DNA of 43,352 bases from Sphingobacterium allocomposti. GTDB taxonomy: Bacteria > Bacteroidota > Bacteroidia > Sphingobacteriales > Sphingobacteriaceae. The DNA is taken from the NCBI RefSeq assembly GCF_008124885.1, contig NZ_VNHX01000032.1, positions 1 to 43,352 of the forward strand, in the 5' to 3' direction. Below the pieces are notes generated by a model that ran no database searches, had not been told where the DNA came from, and saw only the letters and a program-made list of their open reading frames with translations. A program made the position numbers and the translations under genes. Positions 8,898 to 18,018 of the stretch are shown in pieces (the first letter of the stretch is position 1; each line of letters begins with the position of its first letter).

Positions 8898-9581
8898 ATG
8901 AAAAAAATCCTTCTTTTAGTCCTGACACTGTGTAGTTATCACGTCACGTTTGCGCAGTTCTCACGCCCTGTAAGTGTGGGGGTCGGTGCAGGCACCGCAT
9001 TCAACCTAACGGACCTTGCTACGGTAGACTACCGCTTTGGAGCGCATATCGACGTAGATTATCTTATTACCCCGTTTATATCGGCTGGTCTACACGTGCA
9101 AAAAGGCACGCTCAGTGGCTATCGGATGGAAAGCGACTTCGAGAACAGCTACTTCACTTTCAACGGAAACGCAAAGGTACGACTAGGCCAATTCTTAGCA
9201 ATACCTGATAACTACAGCTATTATAATTTACAAGCCAACACCTTTCACAAGATACTATCCAATGTATACGTAGGTGCTGGTATCGGCGCTATAAAAAACG
9301 ACATCCAACATACTATTGCGCCAGACTATCGCGATGCCATAGCAAGTCAAGGCGGTGAGATCGAACAGAAATTAGACGGCTTCGAATTGCTTATCCCCAT
9401 CAATATAGGTCTCGATATACCTTTTGGACGCACCTTGTATGGTCCGAAGTGGGCGATTAATCTCAACTATCAGCACAATCTTACCACCAACGACAATCTA
9501 GACGGTGTAATCAACCGCAACAACGATCACTACGGTTATATCTCGCTAGGCGTGAAGTATGGCCTATTCCAACGGAGATAA
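8898..9581 (+). CDS. Small outer-membrane beta-barrel protein upstream of gldK
   Basis: The protein has 228 residues from the ATG at 8898, chosen because MKKILLLVLTLCSYHVTFAQ is a clean signal peptide; starts at 8790 or 8868 would add a non-signal leader. The rest is alternating beta-strands with aromatic girdle residues, ending YISLGVKYGLF, as in 8-stranded porin/OmpA-like barrels. It is not a PorP/SprF protein: it is shorter and lacks their N-terminal pattern. It ends 44 bp before gldK in the same direction, so it probably belongs to the gldK-gldN operon. I do not know a named function. A role as an outer-membrane partner of the GldK/GldN ring is only suggested by position. Confidence 0.7.
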   Translation: MKKILLLVLTLCSYHVTFAQFSRPVSVGVGAGTAFNLTDLATVDYRFGAHIDVDYLITPFISAGLHVQKGTLSGYRMESDFENSYFTFNGNAKVRLGQFLAIPDNYSYYNLQANTFHKILSNVYVGAGIGAIKNDIQHTIAPDYRDAIASQGGEIEQKLDGFELLIPINIGLDIPFGRTLYGPKWAINLNYQHNLTTNDNLDGVINRNNDHYGYISLGVKYGLFQRR

Positions 9582-9625
9582 TCGACATACCAGGTAACAA
9601 TATGCATAACATAACGACGATCATA

Positions 9626-10912
9626 ATGAAAAGACAGCTCCTAAAGTTAATACATAATGCAATCTGCATGGCTATTCTGATTAGCTTTGTCGGTTGCAAC
9701 TCATCCGAAAATCTATATAAGGCCCCCAAAGTATCTGCCTTCCGCGGCGGCAAGCTTCCTCCTCCGCCGGGAATGGTATACGTACCGTCGGGAACCATCT
9801 TATTCAAAGGTTCCTTAGACAGCGGTAACGTGGGAAAAAATATCAGTCTAAGCGCCTTTTTTATCGACGAGACCGAAGTCACGAACAAGCAGTACCGGGC
9901 ATTTGTCAATTGGGTAGCTGATTCGGTAGCCATAACCGACTTTTTAAACGACGATCAGTTTTTCCTTGATGTTGCCAGCGAAGACGGTGAAGGCCGGCGG
10001 ATCAACTGGAAAAAGGTAAAGAAAATCTCCCCAATCTGGCAAAGCAAAGATCCCGCTATTGTCGAGAAGCTCGGCCCAATGATTACAACGAGAGGATCGC
10101 GGAGAGCGCTTAACCCCGAAGTTGTCAAATACCGTTTTTCCTACCTGAAGACGAAGGGCAACCTGAAACAGGAATATGTGACGGATACCGTTCCGGTAAT
10201 GCCGACAGAAGACATTTGGTCAAAAGATTTTCCCAACGCCCAGCTAACCTCCCTAGACGCCAACTACTTCACCCACGAGTCGTTCGACCACTACCCTGTG
10301 GTGGGGGTCACCTGGCGGCAGGCAAGGGGTTACGCGGACTGGCGGGGTAAAGAAATGATGGCTAATCTGATGAAAAATTCTTACCTCAGTGGCTACCAGC
10401 TCACATTTAGTCTTCCCACAGAAGCGCAATGGCAATATGCTGCAGAGGGGAAACTCGATCCGCGCGACACCATAGCCGGCAGCAAGCTGACCATCGATGC
10501 AGAGGAGGGAAAACAGAAGCTGGCCGTTAACTATAAGCAGGGCGAAGGAACGTACTCGCGGGACGGCGCAACGTTTACCGTTCCGGTTAAATCCTATACC
10601 CCAAACGCTTTCGGTATCTACAATATGGCCGGAAACGTGGCCGAGTGGACGCTGGATGCGTATAGCCCATCGGCTGTTGCATTTGTCAACGACCTCAACC
10701 CTGTGCTCTTATATGATGCCGACGAGCGCGATGCGGATGCCCTGAAGCGCAAGGTGATCCGCGGCGGCTCGTGGAGTGGTAACGGAGAGCAGCTGAACAG
10801 TGAAACCAGGGGCTATGCAGTAGATTACGAGCCACATTCTTATGTAGGCTTCCGTTGCGTTATGTCGGCCTTTGAGCTTCCTACGGCACAGAGCAAGACA
10901 CGTAAATATTGA
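9626..10912 (+). CDS. gldK: GldK, type IX secretion/gliding lipoprotein
   Basis: The 428-residue lipoprotein has a signal peptide with lipobox FVGC (Cys24), then a formylglycine-generating-enzyme-like (FGE-sulfatase) fold. Motifs are PPPPGMVYVPSG, FFIDETEVTNKQYRAF, HYPVVGVTWRQARGYADWRG, LPTEAQWQYAA, GNVAEWT and the closing VGFRCV. This pattern and length identify GldK/PorK. In the family it forms a periplasmic ring with GldN under the outer membrane. The start at 9626 (MKRQLLKL) is preferred over the ATG at 9602 because it gives a standard lipoprotein signal. gldN follows at once, but gldL and gldM, usually between gldK and gldN, are missing from this place and lie inverted downstream. Confidence 0.93.
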   Translation: MKRQLLKLIHNAICMAILISFVGCNSSENLYKAPKVSAFRGGKLPPPPGMVYVPSGTILFKGSLDSGNVGKNISLSAFFIDETEVTNKQYRAFVNWVADSVAITDFLNDDQFFLDVASEDGEGRRINWKKVKKISPIWQSKDPAIVEKLGPMITTRGSRRALNPEVVKYRFSYLKTKGNLKQEYVTDTVPVMPTEDIWSKDFPNAQLTSLDANYFTHESFDHYPVVGVTWRQARGYADWRGKEMMANLMKNSYLSGYQLTFSLPTEAQWQYAAEGKLDPRDTIAGSKLTIDAEEGKQKLAVNYKQGEGTYSRDGATFTVPVKSYTPNAFGIYNMAGNVAEWTLDAYSPSAVAFVNDLNPVLLYDADERDADALKRKVIRGGSWSGNGEQLNSETRGYAVDYEPHSYVGFRCVMSAFELPTAQSKTRKY

Positions 10913-10965
10913 TTTAACAAAACAAGACAAAGAAAGATAGTGTGCTTACTTTAAACATTAGAGCA

Positions 10966-12078
10966 ATGAAGACATGGATGATAGTGGCGGCCATCGCTTT
11001 CGGCACCTTACCGGTTGCCGCCCAGATAGATACGATACCGGTGCGGACGCAGATTGACACCGCACTACAACAACTGGACACGACCACTGGTCAGGCAGCC
11101 CGCATCCCGCAGCAGCAGGGCGAAATTTTGATGGACACCATCCCGACCATGGACGGCTTCTATCAGGTTAACAATCTGGAAGACGCAGTACCTTTCGCTT
11201 ATCCCGAGGTCAACCTCAAGAATATCCGGTTCTATAAGCGCGTTTGGCGGGACATTGACCTTAAAGACGAACGCAACTACATCTACGCTATCCCCGGAAA
11301 CTCGTTGATGGAGGTCATTATGAAGGGCATACAAGCCGGAAAGCTGACGCCATATAGTCCTGAGGACGATTCCTTTAAGGGCAAATTGTCGGCTAAGGAC
11401 GGTATGGCCCGTTTTGCGGACAGCGTGCTGGTTCCGATCTTTGACGACGAAGGAAATCAGATCGATTCCAGGATGGCGCTGAATGAATTCAACCCAGAGC
11501 GCGTTACGAAATTCCGCATCAAAGAAGATATTTTCTTTGACAAACAACGTGGCCGACTGGAAACGAGGATTATCGGTGTAGCCCCCTTGATGGATATTAC
11601 GACGTCGTCCGAACTGGCGGCTTCCGTCGGATCCACCCCTGCCTTTTGGTTATACTTTCCGCAGCTGCGCTACAGCCTCGTAAAGGTGGATATATCCGAT
11701 CCGGACCGGGGACTCTACGATATGACCATGGACGATCTGTTTGTCCAACGTAAGTTCGCAAGCAAAATTGTCCGGGAATCATCGCCGGGAATGCTACAGC
11801 AGGCCAAATTAGCGGAAGAAGGTGCCTTGCAGACGGACAACTCCCAAGAACTTGAAGACAAGCTTGAAGCTTACAAAAAGCGGCTCTGGACAGCTCCCAA
11901 AGGGGTGAACGAAAAAACGCTTGAGGGGTACGAGCAGGACGTAAAACAGGCCGAAGAAGAAGAACGCCGCCGGCGTCAGGAGATTGAAGAGTCGCAACGC
12001 ATGCAAAATCAGCAGGAATCGCAAGAACTGGAGCAAGGTACTGGAACCATGGAAGAAGGTACAGAGACCGATAGCTAA
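10966..12078 (+). CDS. gldN: GldN, type IX secretion/gliding protein
   Basis: The 370-residue periplasmic protein has a Sec signal (MKTWMIVAAIAFGTLPVAAQ) and the GldN/PorN core: FYKRVWRDIDLKDERN, the IFFDKQRGRLETRIIGVAP stretch and FWLYFPQLRY. The core is followed by a charged, Glu/Gln-rich coiled-coil-like tail from about residue 285. The start at 10966 is chosen over 10942 for the signal peptide. GldN partners GldK in the ring complex. The last codons GAT AGC TAA (12070-12078) are identical to a word of the following mosaic repeat (also at 12270). The natural C-terminus may therefore have been replaced by the repeat; the acidic tail makes this tolerable. Confidence 0.92.
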   Translation: MKTWMIVAAIAFGTLPVAAQIDTIPVRTQIDTALQQLDTTTGQAARIPQQQGEILMDTIPTMDGFYQVNNLEDAVPFAYPEVNLKNIRFYKRVWRDIDLKDERNYIYAIPGNSLMEVIMKGIQAGKLTPYSPEDDSFKGKLSAKDGMARFADSVLVPIFDDEGNQIDSRMALNEFNPERVTKFRIKEDIFFDKQRGRLETRIIGVAPLMDITTSSELAASVGSTPAFWLYFPQLRYSLVKVDISDPDRGLYDMTMDDLFVQRKFASKIVRESSPGMLQQAKLAEEGALQTDNSQELEDKLEAYKKRLWTAPKGVNEKTLEGYEQDVKQAEEEERRRRQEIEESQRMQNQQESQELEQGTGTMEEGTETDS

Positions 12079-12274
12079 TGGCAGATGGCTATTGGCAGAT
12101 AGCTAAAAGCTATAGGCCAACAGCCGTAAGCTAAAAGCCGTACAGTCGTTGATATGTGAAGTCGCATATTCGCAAAGTTGCAAATCCGCAAAGTCGCTAA
12201 TAGCGATTAGCCGATGACTATTAACCGTGGGTCTAAGCGTAAAGATTGACCTCGTAGAGGTCATATCCTGATAG

Positions 12275-12601
12275 CTAATGGCAGATGGCTATTGGCAGAT
12301 AGCTAAAGCTATACGCCAACAGCCATAAGCTAAAAGCCGTACTGTCGTTGATTTGTGAAGTCGTAAAGTGAAAGGCGAATGGCAGATGGCGGATGGCAGA
12401 TGGCTATAAATCGTGAAGTGGTTTTTGATAGCAACGAGCGTCATCTAACTATTCTAACCCCATCTAACTATTCTAACTCCTAACCCCTAACTCCTAATAG
12501 TAGCCGTAAAGCCGTTGAGTTGCTGATTCGTAAAGCTAACAGCTAACACCTAATTTCTGACTTCTAATCACGAGAAACGAATCGCGATCTATCCCCTAAC
12601 T
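12275..12601 (+). repeat. Direct duplication, copy A
   Basis: About 327 bp is repeated at 12645-12972. By eye I find one 1-bp indel (AAAGCT versus AAAAGCT) and one substitution (ACTGTCG versus ACAGTCG). The stretch from 12509 to 12621 also has an inverted copy at 21932-22045. Confidence 0.9.
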
Positions 12602-12644
12602 ACTAACCCCTAACATCTCACTTCTCAAATCTCACTTCTGATTT

Positions 12645-12972
12645 CTAATGGCAGATGGCTATTGGCAGATAGCTAAAAGCTATACGCCAACAGCCATAAG
12701 CTAAAAGCCGTACAGTCGTTGATTTGTGAAGTCGTAAAGTGAAAGGCGAATGGCAGATGGCGGATGGCAGATGGCTATAAATCGTGAAGTGGTTTTTGAT
12801 AGCAACGAGCGTCATCTAACTATTCTAACCCCATCTAACTATTCTAACTCCTAACCCCTAACTCCTAATAGTAGCCGTAAAGCCGTTGAGTTGCTGATTC
12901 GTAAAGCTAACAGCTAACACCTAATTTCTGACTTCTAATCACGAGAAACGAATCGCGATCTATCCCCTAACT
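12645..12972 (+). repeat. Direct duplication, copy B
   Basis: This is the second copy of the 12275-12601 block, offset by 370-371 bp and nearly identical. Such low divergence in a non-coding tract indicates a recent duplication or ongoing gene conversion. Confidence 0.9.
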
Positions 12973-13020
12973 TCTAACTACTCACATCTCACTTCTAATA
13001 TCTCACTTCTCAATACTAAC

Positions 13021-14553
13021 TTAATTTGCCGTCAGCGCTACCGCGTTAAGCTGCCGGGGCGAACCATCAGGGCCAACGGCAATGATATTATCAAAAATCA
13101 CACGGGTTCCCGGACCAATACCGTTCAGTGCGGCCTTCATGGCCGAGCTAAGCTGTCCACCGGAAGTAGACAGGACAATTGCGTCCGCCCGGGGTTTCGC
13201 GACGATCATCGAAAACTTCGTCACCTTAAAAGAAGCTTCAAAGTCAAAGTTTTCCAGCTTTGCAAATACCGCGTTCTGCGCTTTCAGAGCCACAGTAGCC
13301 ATCGATCCGCCGGTCTTTCCTCCAAACTGGGCTATCGGATCGGGAATACGCTTCACGCGGAACTCGGTTGTACTCAAGGTCTGTGTTTTACCCGGCGCCA
13401 CTTCGGCCGCTACGGAAATACGTGCAGTGCCCGGCGAGCTCACCCGGACATTATACTTCCCGCCCGACCCACTGATGCTTCCGCCGCTCATACTTACCTT
13501 TATTTTGTCCGTTGGCGTACCCGGCGCAGATACCGATATAGGATTGTTAACGCCGATATACAACACATTCATCTTGTCCGGCGACACCACCGCCGAAGGT
13601 CTTGCCACCTGATAGGTTTGTTCGGGGGTTCGATATTCCTTGTAGGATCCATCAGTCTGTTTTACGCGGATAATCCCTGACCATTTAAAAATACCTTCTC
13701 TATTGGTTGGCACGCGGTATATCCCTTTGCCGTCGACGACCTCCAGATTGGTACCATTGACACTGATCGCGGGCTGCGACTTAGAGTCCGATGCCGTCAG
13801 GAATACTTCGGCACTATACGGCTGTCCCTGTATTAAATACGATGTAGGCGCCACGGCAACCGCCGAAAACCTGTCCAGGTTGACCACTGCCTGATCCATC
13901 TTTCCCAATATCAGCTTCACGACATCCGATTCGGCATTCTGTGCATCGGTCTGTATTTTCGTCAGAATGGTCATCGCTGCGGTCAGGGGTGTCCCACTGC
14001 CGAAGTTAATCTCCTCCCACCGGCGCTTACCGTTCACCGCCTTGTCCGGATCGTTAGCCTCCAGCGAGAAAGAAACCGACTTTTGCTCCTCTGGTGTCAA
14101 TAAAGCAAGCAATTTCTGCCGGGTACCGTTTATTTTTTTCTTTAGTTCTTCGCCTTTCTTCCCATTAATCATCATATTGGGGGCGATGTCTTCGTTCTCC
14201 CGCATTTTCAGGTCGCCCGTCTTCTCATCAATTCCGCCGCCCTGTTCGACAAACTCCTCTTTAATACCATCGATATATTGGTTGAGTTCCGCAATAATCG
14301 CCTGTGCCTGTTTTGCTTTTTCGTATATAGGTCGTGCACGTGCGGGCTCATCTTTGAGCTTCGTACTCTCAAACGCTGTAAACAATTGCTGCACGGAATT
14401 GTTGACGTTCGATTTCGATGTTTCTAAACTGTTATTAATATTTTTAAAAGCGTCCAATATAGAGTCCGGTACATTTAAGGCCAGCAAGGCCAGCAACACC
14501 AGATACAGAATATTGATCATCCGTTGCCTTGGTGTCTCTCTTCCTAATGCCAT
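13021..14553 (-). CDS. gldM: GldM, type IX secretion motor subunit
   Basis: The 510-residue protein has one N-terminal membrane helix in the family signature (RETPRQRMINILYLVLLALL, then ALNVPDSILDAFKNIN). A long helical region and several periplasmic Ig-like domains follow, including a GxxGxYxV-type third domain, and the C-terminal domain ends RQLNAVALTAN. GldM couples the inner-membrane motor to the outer-membrane ring. The ATG at 14553 (MALGRETPRQ) is chosen to match the family; a TTG three codons earlier is less likely. It follows gldL by about 30 bp on the same strand. It is convergent with gldN, so the usual gldKLMN order is broken. Repeat tract 2 begins directly after its TAA. Confidence 0.93.
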   Translation of the reverse strand: MALGRETPRQRMINILYLVLLALLALNVPDSILDAFKNINNSLETSKSNVNNSVQQLFTAFESTKLKDEPARARPIYEKAKQAQAIIAELNQYIDGIKEEFVEQGGGIDEKTGDLKMRENEDIAPNMMINGKKGEELKKKINGTRQKLLALLTPEEQKSVSFSLEANDPDKAVNGKRRWEEINFGSGTPLTAAMTILTKIQTDAQNAESDVVKLILGKMDQAVVNLDRFSAVAVAPTSYLIQGQPYSAEVFLTASDSKSQPAISVNGTNLEVVDGKGIYRVPTNREGIFKWSGIIRVKQTDGSYKEYRTPEQTYQVARPSAVVSPDKMNVLYIGVNNPISVSAPGTPTDKIKVSMSGGSISGSGGKYNVRVSSPGTARISVAAEVAPGKTQTLSTTEFRVKRIPDPIAQFGGKTGGSMATVALKAQNAVFAKLENFDFEASFKVTKFSMIVAKPRADAIVLSTSGGQLSSAMKAALNGIGPGTRVIFDNIIAVGPDGSPRQLNAVALTAN

Positions 14554-14583
14554 TTCGTTCAATTAAAGTTTAACATGGATGAA

Positions 14584-15399
14584 TTACACACGAGGCTGGT
14601 TCATTGCACTCAACATATTACCATAAACAGCATTCAACGCGTTCAGATTTTTAGCCAGTTTACCGACCTCTTCTTTAAATGCTCTCGAATCATCTAACGA
14701 CTCGTTGAAGTTCTGCATGGTACTGCTCAGATTTTCGTAAAATCTGTTCATCGACTGCAAATGTGCCGCAGAGTCCTGCAATTCACGCTCGTACATCGTA
14801 TTGAGTCGCTGCAGATTTCCTGTAAGCTGGTGAACCTGTTCGTGGTAGTTGGGCACGTCGGCATTAGAACGCGACAACGCCACGAGGTTTGCTGATGCCT
14901 TCTCAAACTCCGCGCTGAGCGTATCAAATTTAGATGTAGCAATACGCAACTTCTGCGTGAATTCGTCGGTAGCGACCGACACATCCGACAGCTTGTTAAT
15001 AGCAGACACCTTTTCGCCAAAATCGCGGAGTCCTTGTCCCAGCCGTTCAATCGACGATGCTTCGATGTGTGCGTCGGCAAACATCTTGTCCAGCGCAGCA
15101 GTAGCCGAAGGCCCGGTCTGTACATCTTTTACGACCTGCATAGACCGGTTAGGCAGCTCTCCCTGATAACTGTCGTCCAGTTCCGGATACACCCGGCTCC
15201 AGTCCGGCTCCTTGGGCGGCGGGTTGAATCCCATCAAAAAGAATAAGAAAGCTTCGACCGCAAGTCCTATCCCGATCATGTAGTTAGCCGTAGTTCCCCC
15301 GATGTGCAGGATCTTAAATAATACACCAACAATTACGATACTAGCTCCCCAGGAGATAGCAACATGAAGCCACCTAGAATTGTCTTTTTTCGTACTCAT
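14584..15399 (-). CDS. gldL: GldL, type IX secretion motor subunit
   Basis: The 271-residue protein has two N-terminal membrane helices (about residues 10-32 and 36-56), joined by the GGTTANYMIGIGL stretch with the family's glutamate in the second helix (GLAVEAFLFFLMGF). It continues into PPPKEPDWSRVYPELDD and a long cytoplasmic coiled-coil domain. This is the GldL/PorL pattern; with GldM it forms the proton-driven motor of type IX secretion and gliding. The ATG at 15397-15399 gives the expected N-terminus. gldL-gldM form a two-gene operon whose promoter should lie in the 150 bp upstream. Confidence 0.93.
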   Translation of the reverse strand: MSTKKDNSRWLHVAISWGASIVIVGVLFKILHIGGTTANYMIGIGLAVEAFLFFLMGFNPPPKEPDWSRVYPELDDSYQGELPNRSMQVVKDVQTGPSATAALDKMFADAHIEASSIERLGQGLRDFGEKVSAINKLSDVSVATDEFTQKLRIATSKFDTLSAEFEKASANLVALSRSNADVPNYHEQVHQLTGNLQRLNTMYERELQDSAAHLQSMNRFYENLSSTMQNFNESLDDSRAFKEEVGKLAKNLNALNAVYGNMLSAMNQPRV

Positions 15400-15954
15400 A
15401 ATTTAATTTCAAAGATGATGTTTAAGTTGTTTTCCATTAATGTTTAGTTCATTAACGATGTAATGTTTAGAAACTTGTATGGGTGAAGCAAAAACTACGC
15501 CGAATATATATTAGATTTGTTACAATTAGGTTTAAGCTTTCGTTAACAACTGAAATTCAAGCCGCAAAGGGACCCCGAGGCTGAACCAGATAAAAAAAAG
15601 GTAAAATGCCTTTGCTACAATTTTGGAAAGCAGGCAACAACGGTATTAATCCCAGGTCGAGTAAAGAAACCCTAGATGTCGGATGTTTATGGAATACGGA
15701 TATTTTCTCTTTTTTATACGCTCCCTGTCGGTACGAGCTCAGAACGCACAAATCTCTATATATACGAAATGTATAACGCCTTCTTCGCTGTCGTCCTAGG
15801 CTTCGACTGAGCCTGTACTGAGCCCGCCGAAGTGCTCAGCCCAACATTGCCGGAGGGTAAATAGGCGGCACCCCACAGCAGCTGCTCCTCCATTAAAAAC
15901 CCGGACACACCCTGCACCCTCGCTGACAGACGGCGGGGAAGGGGTATCCAGATA
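15400..15954. other. Intergenic region upstream of gldL
   Basis: This region separates gldL (its 5' side) from the GH28 gene (its 3' side). No gene is supported, and the only long frame on the minus strand has no family features. The AT-rich 15400-15550 part should carry the gldL promoter. A dispersed palindromic element lies at 15801-15841. Confidence 0.5.
15801..15841. repeat. Palindromic intergenic element
   Basis: CTTCGACTGAGC at the left and CCGAAGTGCTCAGCC at the right contain inverted CTTCG/CGAAG and repeated TGAGC/GCTCA words. Similar CTTCGAC...CTCAG sequences are common dispersed intergenic repeats in Bacteroidota. Only one copy lies in this window. Confidence 0.4.
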
Positions 15955-17331
15955 TCACCTGACGGCAGTAGGAACTTTTACTTCGTCGCCGATGATGACA
16001 TCATTGAACACAACATGTTCAGCGTTGCGGAAACTGAGCGCCGTCGTACATGAGTCGATGTAAACGCGCGACAGATGCACATCCCGAACTTTTTTCGTGG
16101 GGTATCCCTGGATGACGAGACCAGCATGGCTAGCAGACCGGCAGGTTAGGCTATCGATATGGATGTCCCGGATATCGGTTTCGAAGCCCTCCCCTTCACC
16201 ATGATAGTGTGACGTAATGAAGAGCAGGTCTTCAACACCTTGAAATGCTACGTTGTTCACGTATATATCGCGGATATAGCCGCCCCGATCCGGGTTGGAT
16301 TTAAGATAAACGCCCCGCTTGCAGTATCCGGATGCCACGCAATTTTCGACGTAAACGTGTTGTACGCCCGCGGACATCTCGCTGCCAATCACAACACCGT
16401 GAAGCCCTTTAAACCGGCAGTTCCGGATAATGATATTTTCAGAAGCGGTGCCGACCTTACGGCCTTCGTGGTCGCGCCCCGCCTTTATGGCGACATTATC
16501 GTCTGCGTTATTGAAGTCGATATCTTCGATTAACACGTTTTTAGCATATTCGGGGTCAAAGCCGTCATTGTTCTTGTTGAAGGCATCGAATTTAACCTTT
16601 CTGGCTGTGATATTCTCCGACTTCAACAGGTGCACACACCAGAACGGCGAATTTCGGATGGTTATCCCTTCTATAAGAATGTTCCGGCATTCGAAAAACT
16701 GAATAAGCTGAGGGCGAAGGTAATGTCCCTCCCCAAAAATACGGTCCTCTACCGGAACACCCTCATGATTCATCTTCCGGCTGAGCTGTTGGCTTGGCTT
16801 TTGCTTGTCATACCATCGACTGAAGCCTGCCTCTCCATTGCCGTCGATAGTGCCTTCGCCTATAATGGAGATGTTCTCCTGCTGGTAGGCGTAGATTAAG
16901 GGGCTGTAGTTGTACAGTAAAGTTCCCTCCCAACTCGTTGGGACAACCGGCAGGTAGTCTGCTGGATTCGTACCGAACACGATCTTAGCGCCCTTCTGCA
17001 GGTCTAAACATACATTGCTGACCAAGTGTATCGGCCCATTGACGACATAGATGCCCGGCGGCACGACAATCCTCCCTCCTCTTTGTTCCTTGCATAGCTG
17101 CAGCACGCTGTCGAATACCGCTTTATTATCCGTGAGCGAGTCTCCCACTGCGCCATAATCGGTCAGCGTCAGGACGTTACCTGGAATCTGCGGAACCCGG
17201 ATATGTGTCAGAATTTCTGCGATCTTCTCTTCCCGGCTACCATTTTCTTTTTGTATGTTGTTACATCCCATTAATAAAAAGATACTCAGCGAAAAAACAA
17301 AAAAGTAGAATCTTGTTAGATGGCCCTCCAT
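15955..17331 (-). CDS. GH28 polygalacturonase-like lipoprotein
   Basis: The 458-residue protein has a lipoprotein signal (lipobox LLMGC, Cys23) and a right-handed beta-helix. It begins with the pectate-lyase/GH28 opening LTDYGAVGDSLTDNKAVFDSVLQLC and has the GH28 active-site series NNDGFDPE, NADDNVAIKAG, GLHGVVIGSEMSAGV and the basic RGVYLKSN. The catalytic aspartates should be those of NND and DD. It would act on galacturonan or a related exposed polysaccharide from the cell surface or periplasm. It is a single gene, not within the SusC/D operon of this window. Confidence 0.88.
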   Translation of the reverse strand: MEGHLTRFYFFVFSLSIFLLMGCNNIQKENGSREEKIAEILTHIRVPQIPGNVLTLTDYGAVGDSLTDNKAVFDSVLQLCKEQRGGRIVVPPGIYVVNGPIHLVSNVCLDLQKGAKIVFGTNPADYLPVVPTSWEGTLLYNYSPLIYAYQQENISIIGEGTIDGNGEAGFSRWYDKQKPSQQLSRKMNHEGVPVEDRIFGEGHYLRPQLIQFFECRNILIEGITIRNSPFWCVHLLKSENITARKVKFDAFNKNNDGFDPEYAKNVLIEDIDFNNADDNVAIKAGRDHEGRKVGTASENIIIRNCRFKGLHGVVIGSEMSAGVQHVYVENCVASGYCKRGVYLKSNPDRGGYIRDIYVNNVAFQGVEDLLFITSHYHGEGEGFETDIRDIHIDSLTCRSASHAGLVIQGYPTKKVRDVHLSRVYIDSCTTALSFRNAEHVVFNDVIIGDEVKVPTAVR

Positions 17332-17379
17332 AGGAACGTTCGGTTTATTGTTAGCAACAATACGAAGTTAAGAAAATTA

Positions 17380-17550
17380 TTAGAAGTTAGATGTTAGAAG
17401 TGAGATTTGAGTAGTGAGTATTGGGTAGTGAGTAACGTAGGCTTATAGCTGCTATATGCCATTTGCTATATGCCATCGGCTATTAGCCTCTCACTTCACG
17501 ACTTCACAAATCAACAACTTTACGGCTATTAGCTATCTGCCATCCGCTAA
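17380..17550. repeat. Intergenic mosaic repeat tract 3
   Basis: A short tract of TTAGAAG-type heptads (17380-17430), then heptads of the GCTATATGCCATTTG kind, then CACGACTTCACAAATC octads. It lies on the 5' side of the GH28 gene. Confidence 0.85.
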
Positions 17551-18018
17551 AAAACCGACCTATCGCATCTTATCGATCCACGATAATACTTCAATCGCTA
17601 ACTAGGAAGCTTCAGAAATTGTCCTTAATTTTGGGGTGGAGATTAAAATAACTGGTCAATTCTGTAGCATACTGCGTAGCAATTGTTATCGATAGGCCGG
17701 TAGCAGGCATTTTAAGCTACTTTCTTTTAAGCTGAGCATAAGCCTTCAAAGACTGGATTACGCAATACTGCTCTTCCAGCCACACGAGGCATACTTACAA
17801 GAGGTAGCACGTCGCCTGTTTATTGTTTCCGGCTCGCACCGACGAACGGACAAACCGGCAATACATCAGCACGCCATAACATAGCTCTAAAGGGCTTTTA
17901 GGCGTTTGCCTGCGCCCCTATCATCCGGGCAATACGTCGCCATACGGTGCTACAAATATAACAAGTTGTAAGAATATAACAAAAAAGTTTTATCAAATTT
18001 TTCATACAGATACAAGAA
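17551..18018. other. Region upstream of the HTH regulator
   Basis: No gene was recognised in this stretch. A small minus-strand frame near 17898-18122 overlaps the regulator start and has no features. The last 70 bp are AT-rich and carry a direct repeat that could be the regulator's own operator. Confidence 0.45.
17950..17982. promoter_or_regulatory. Possible operator upstream of the HTH gene
   Basis: The 9-mer ATATAACAA occurs at 17956-17964 and 17974-17982, an 18-bp period. Between and before these lie CTACAA (17950-17955) and TTGTAA (17966-17971), which are nearly inverted. It sits 36 bp before the ATG of an HTH protein, so autoregulation is possible. Confidence 0.3.

Larger units (their letters stand above)
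12070..13020. repeat. Intergenic mosaic repeat tract 2
   Basis: The tract fills the whole gap between the convergent gldN and gldM. It is built from GATGGCA/GATAGCT heptads, AAGTCG-type units and CTAACTC/CTTCTAA heptads. It has a half REP-like hairpin at 12246-12264 and an internal near-identical direct duplication of about 327 bp. It starts within the last codons of gldN and ends at the gldM stop codon. No gene is seen. Confidence 0.9.

Noticed and set aside
13967..14566. 199-codon plus-strand frame opposite gldM
   Set aside because: It is the shadow of gldM: Ser/Phe-rich translation without domain, and the reverse strand is clearly coding.
15557..15751. 64-codon minus-strand frame upstream of gldL
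   Set aside because: No ribosome-binding context, no domain and no signal peptide. It is probably chance.
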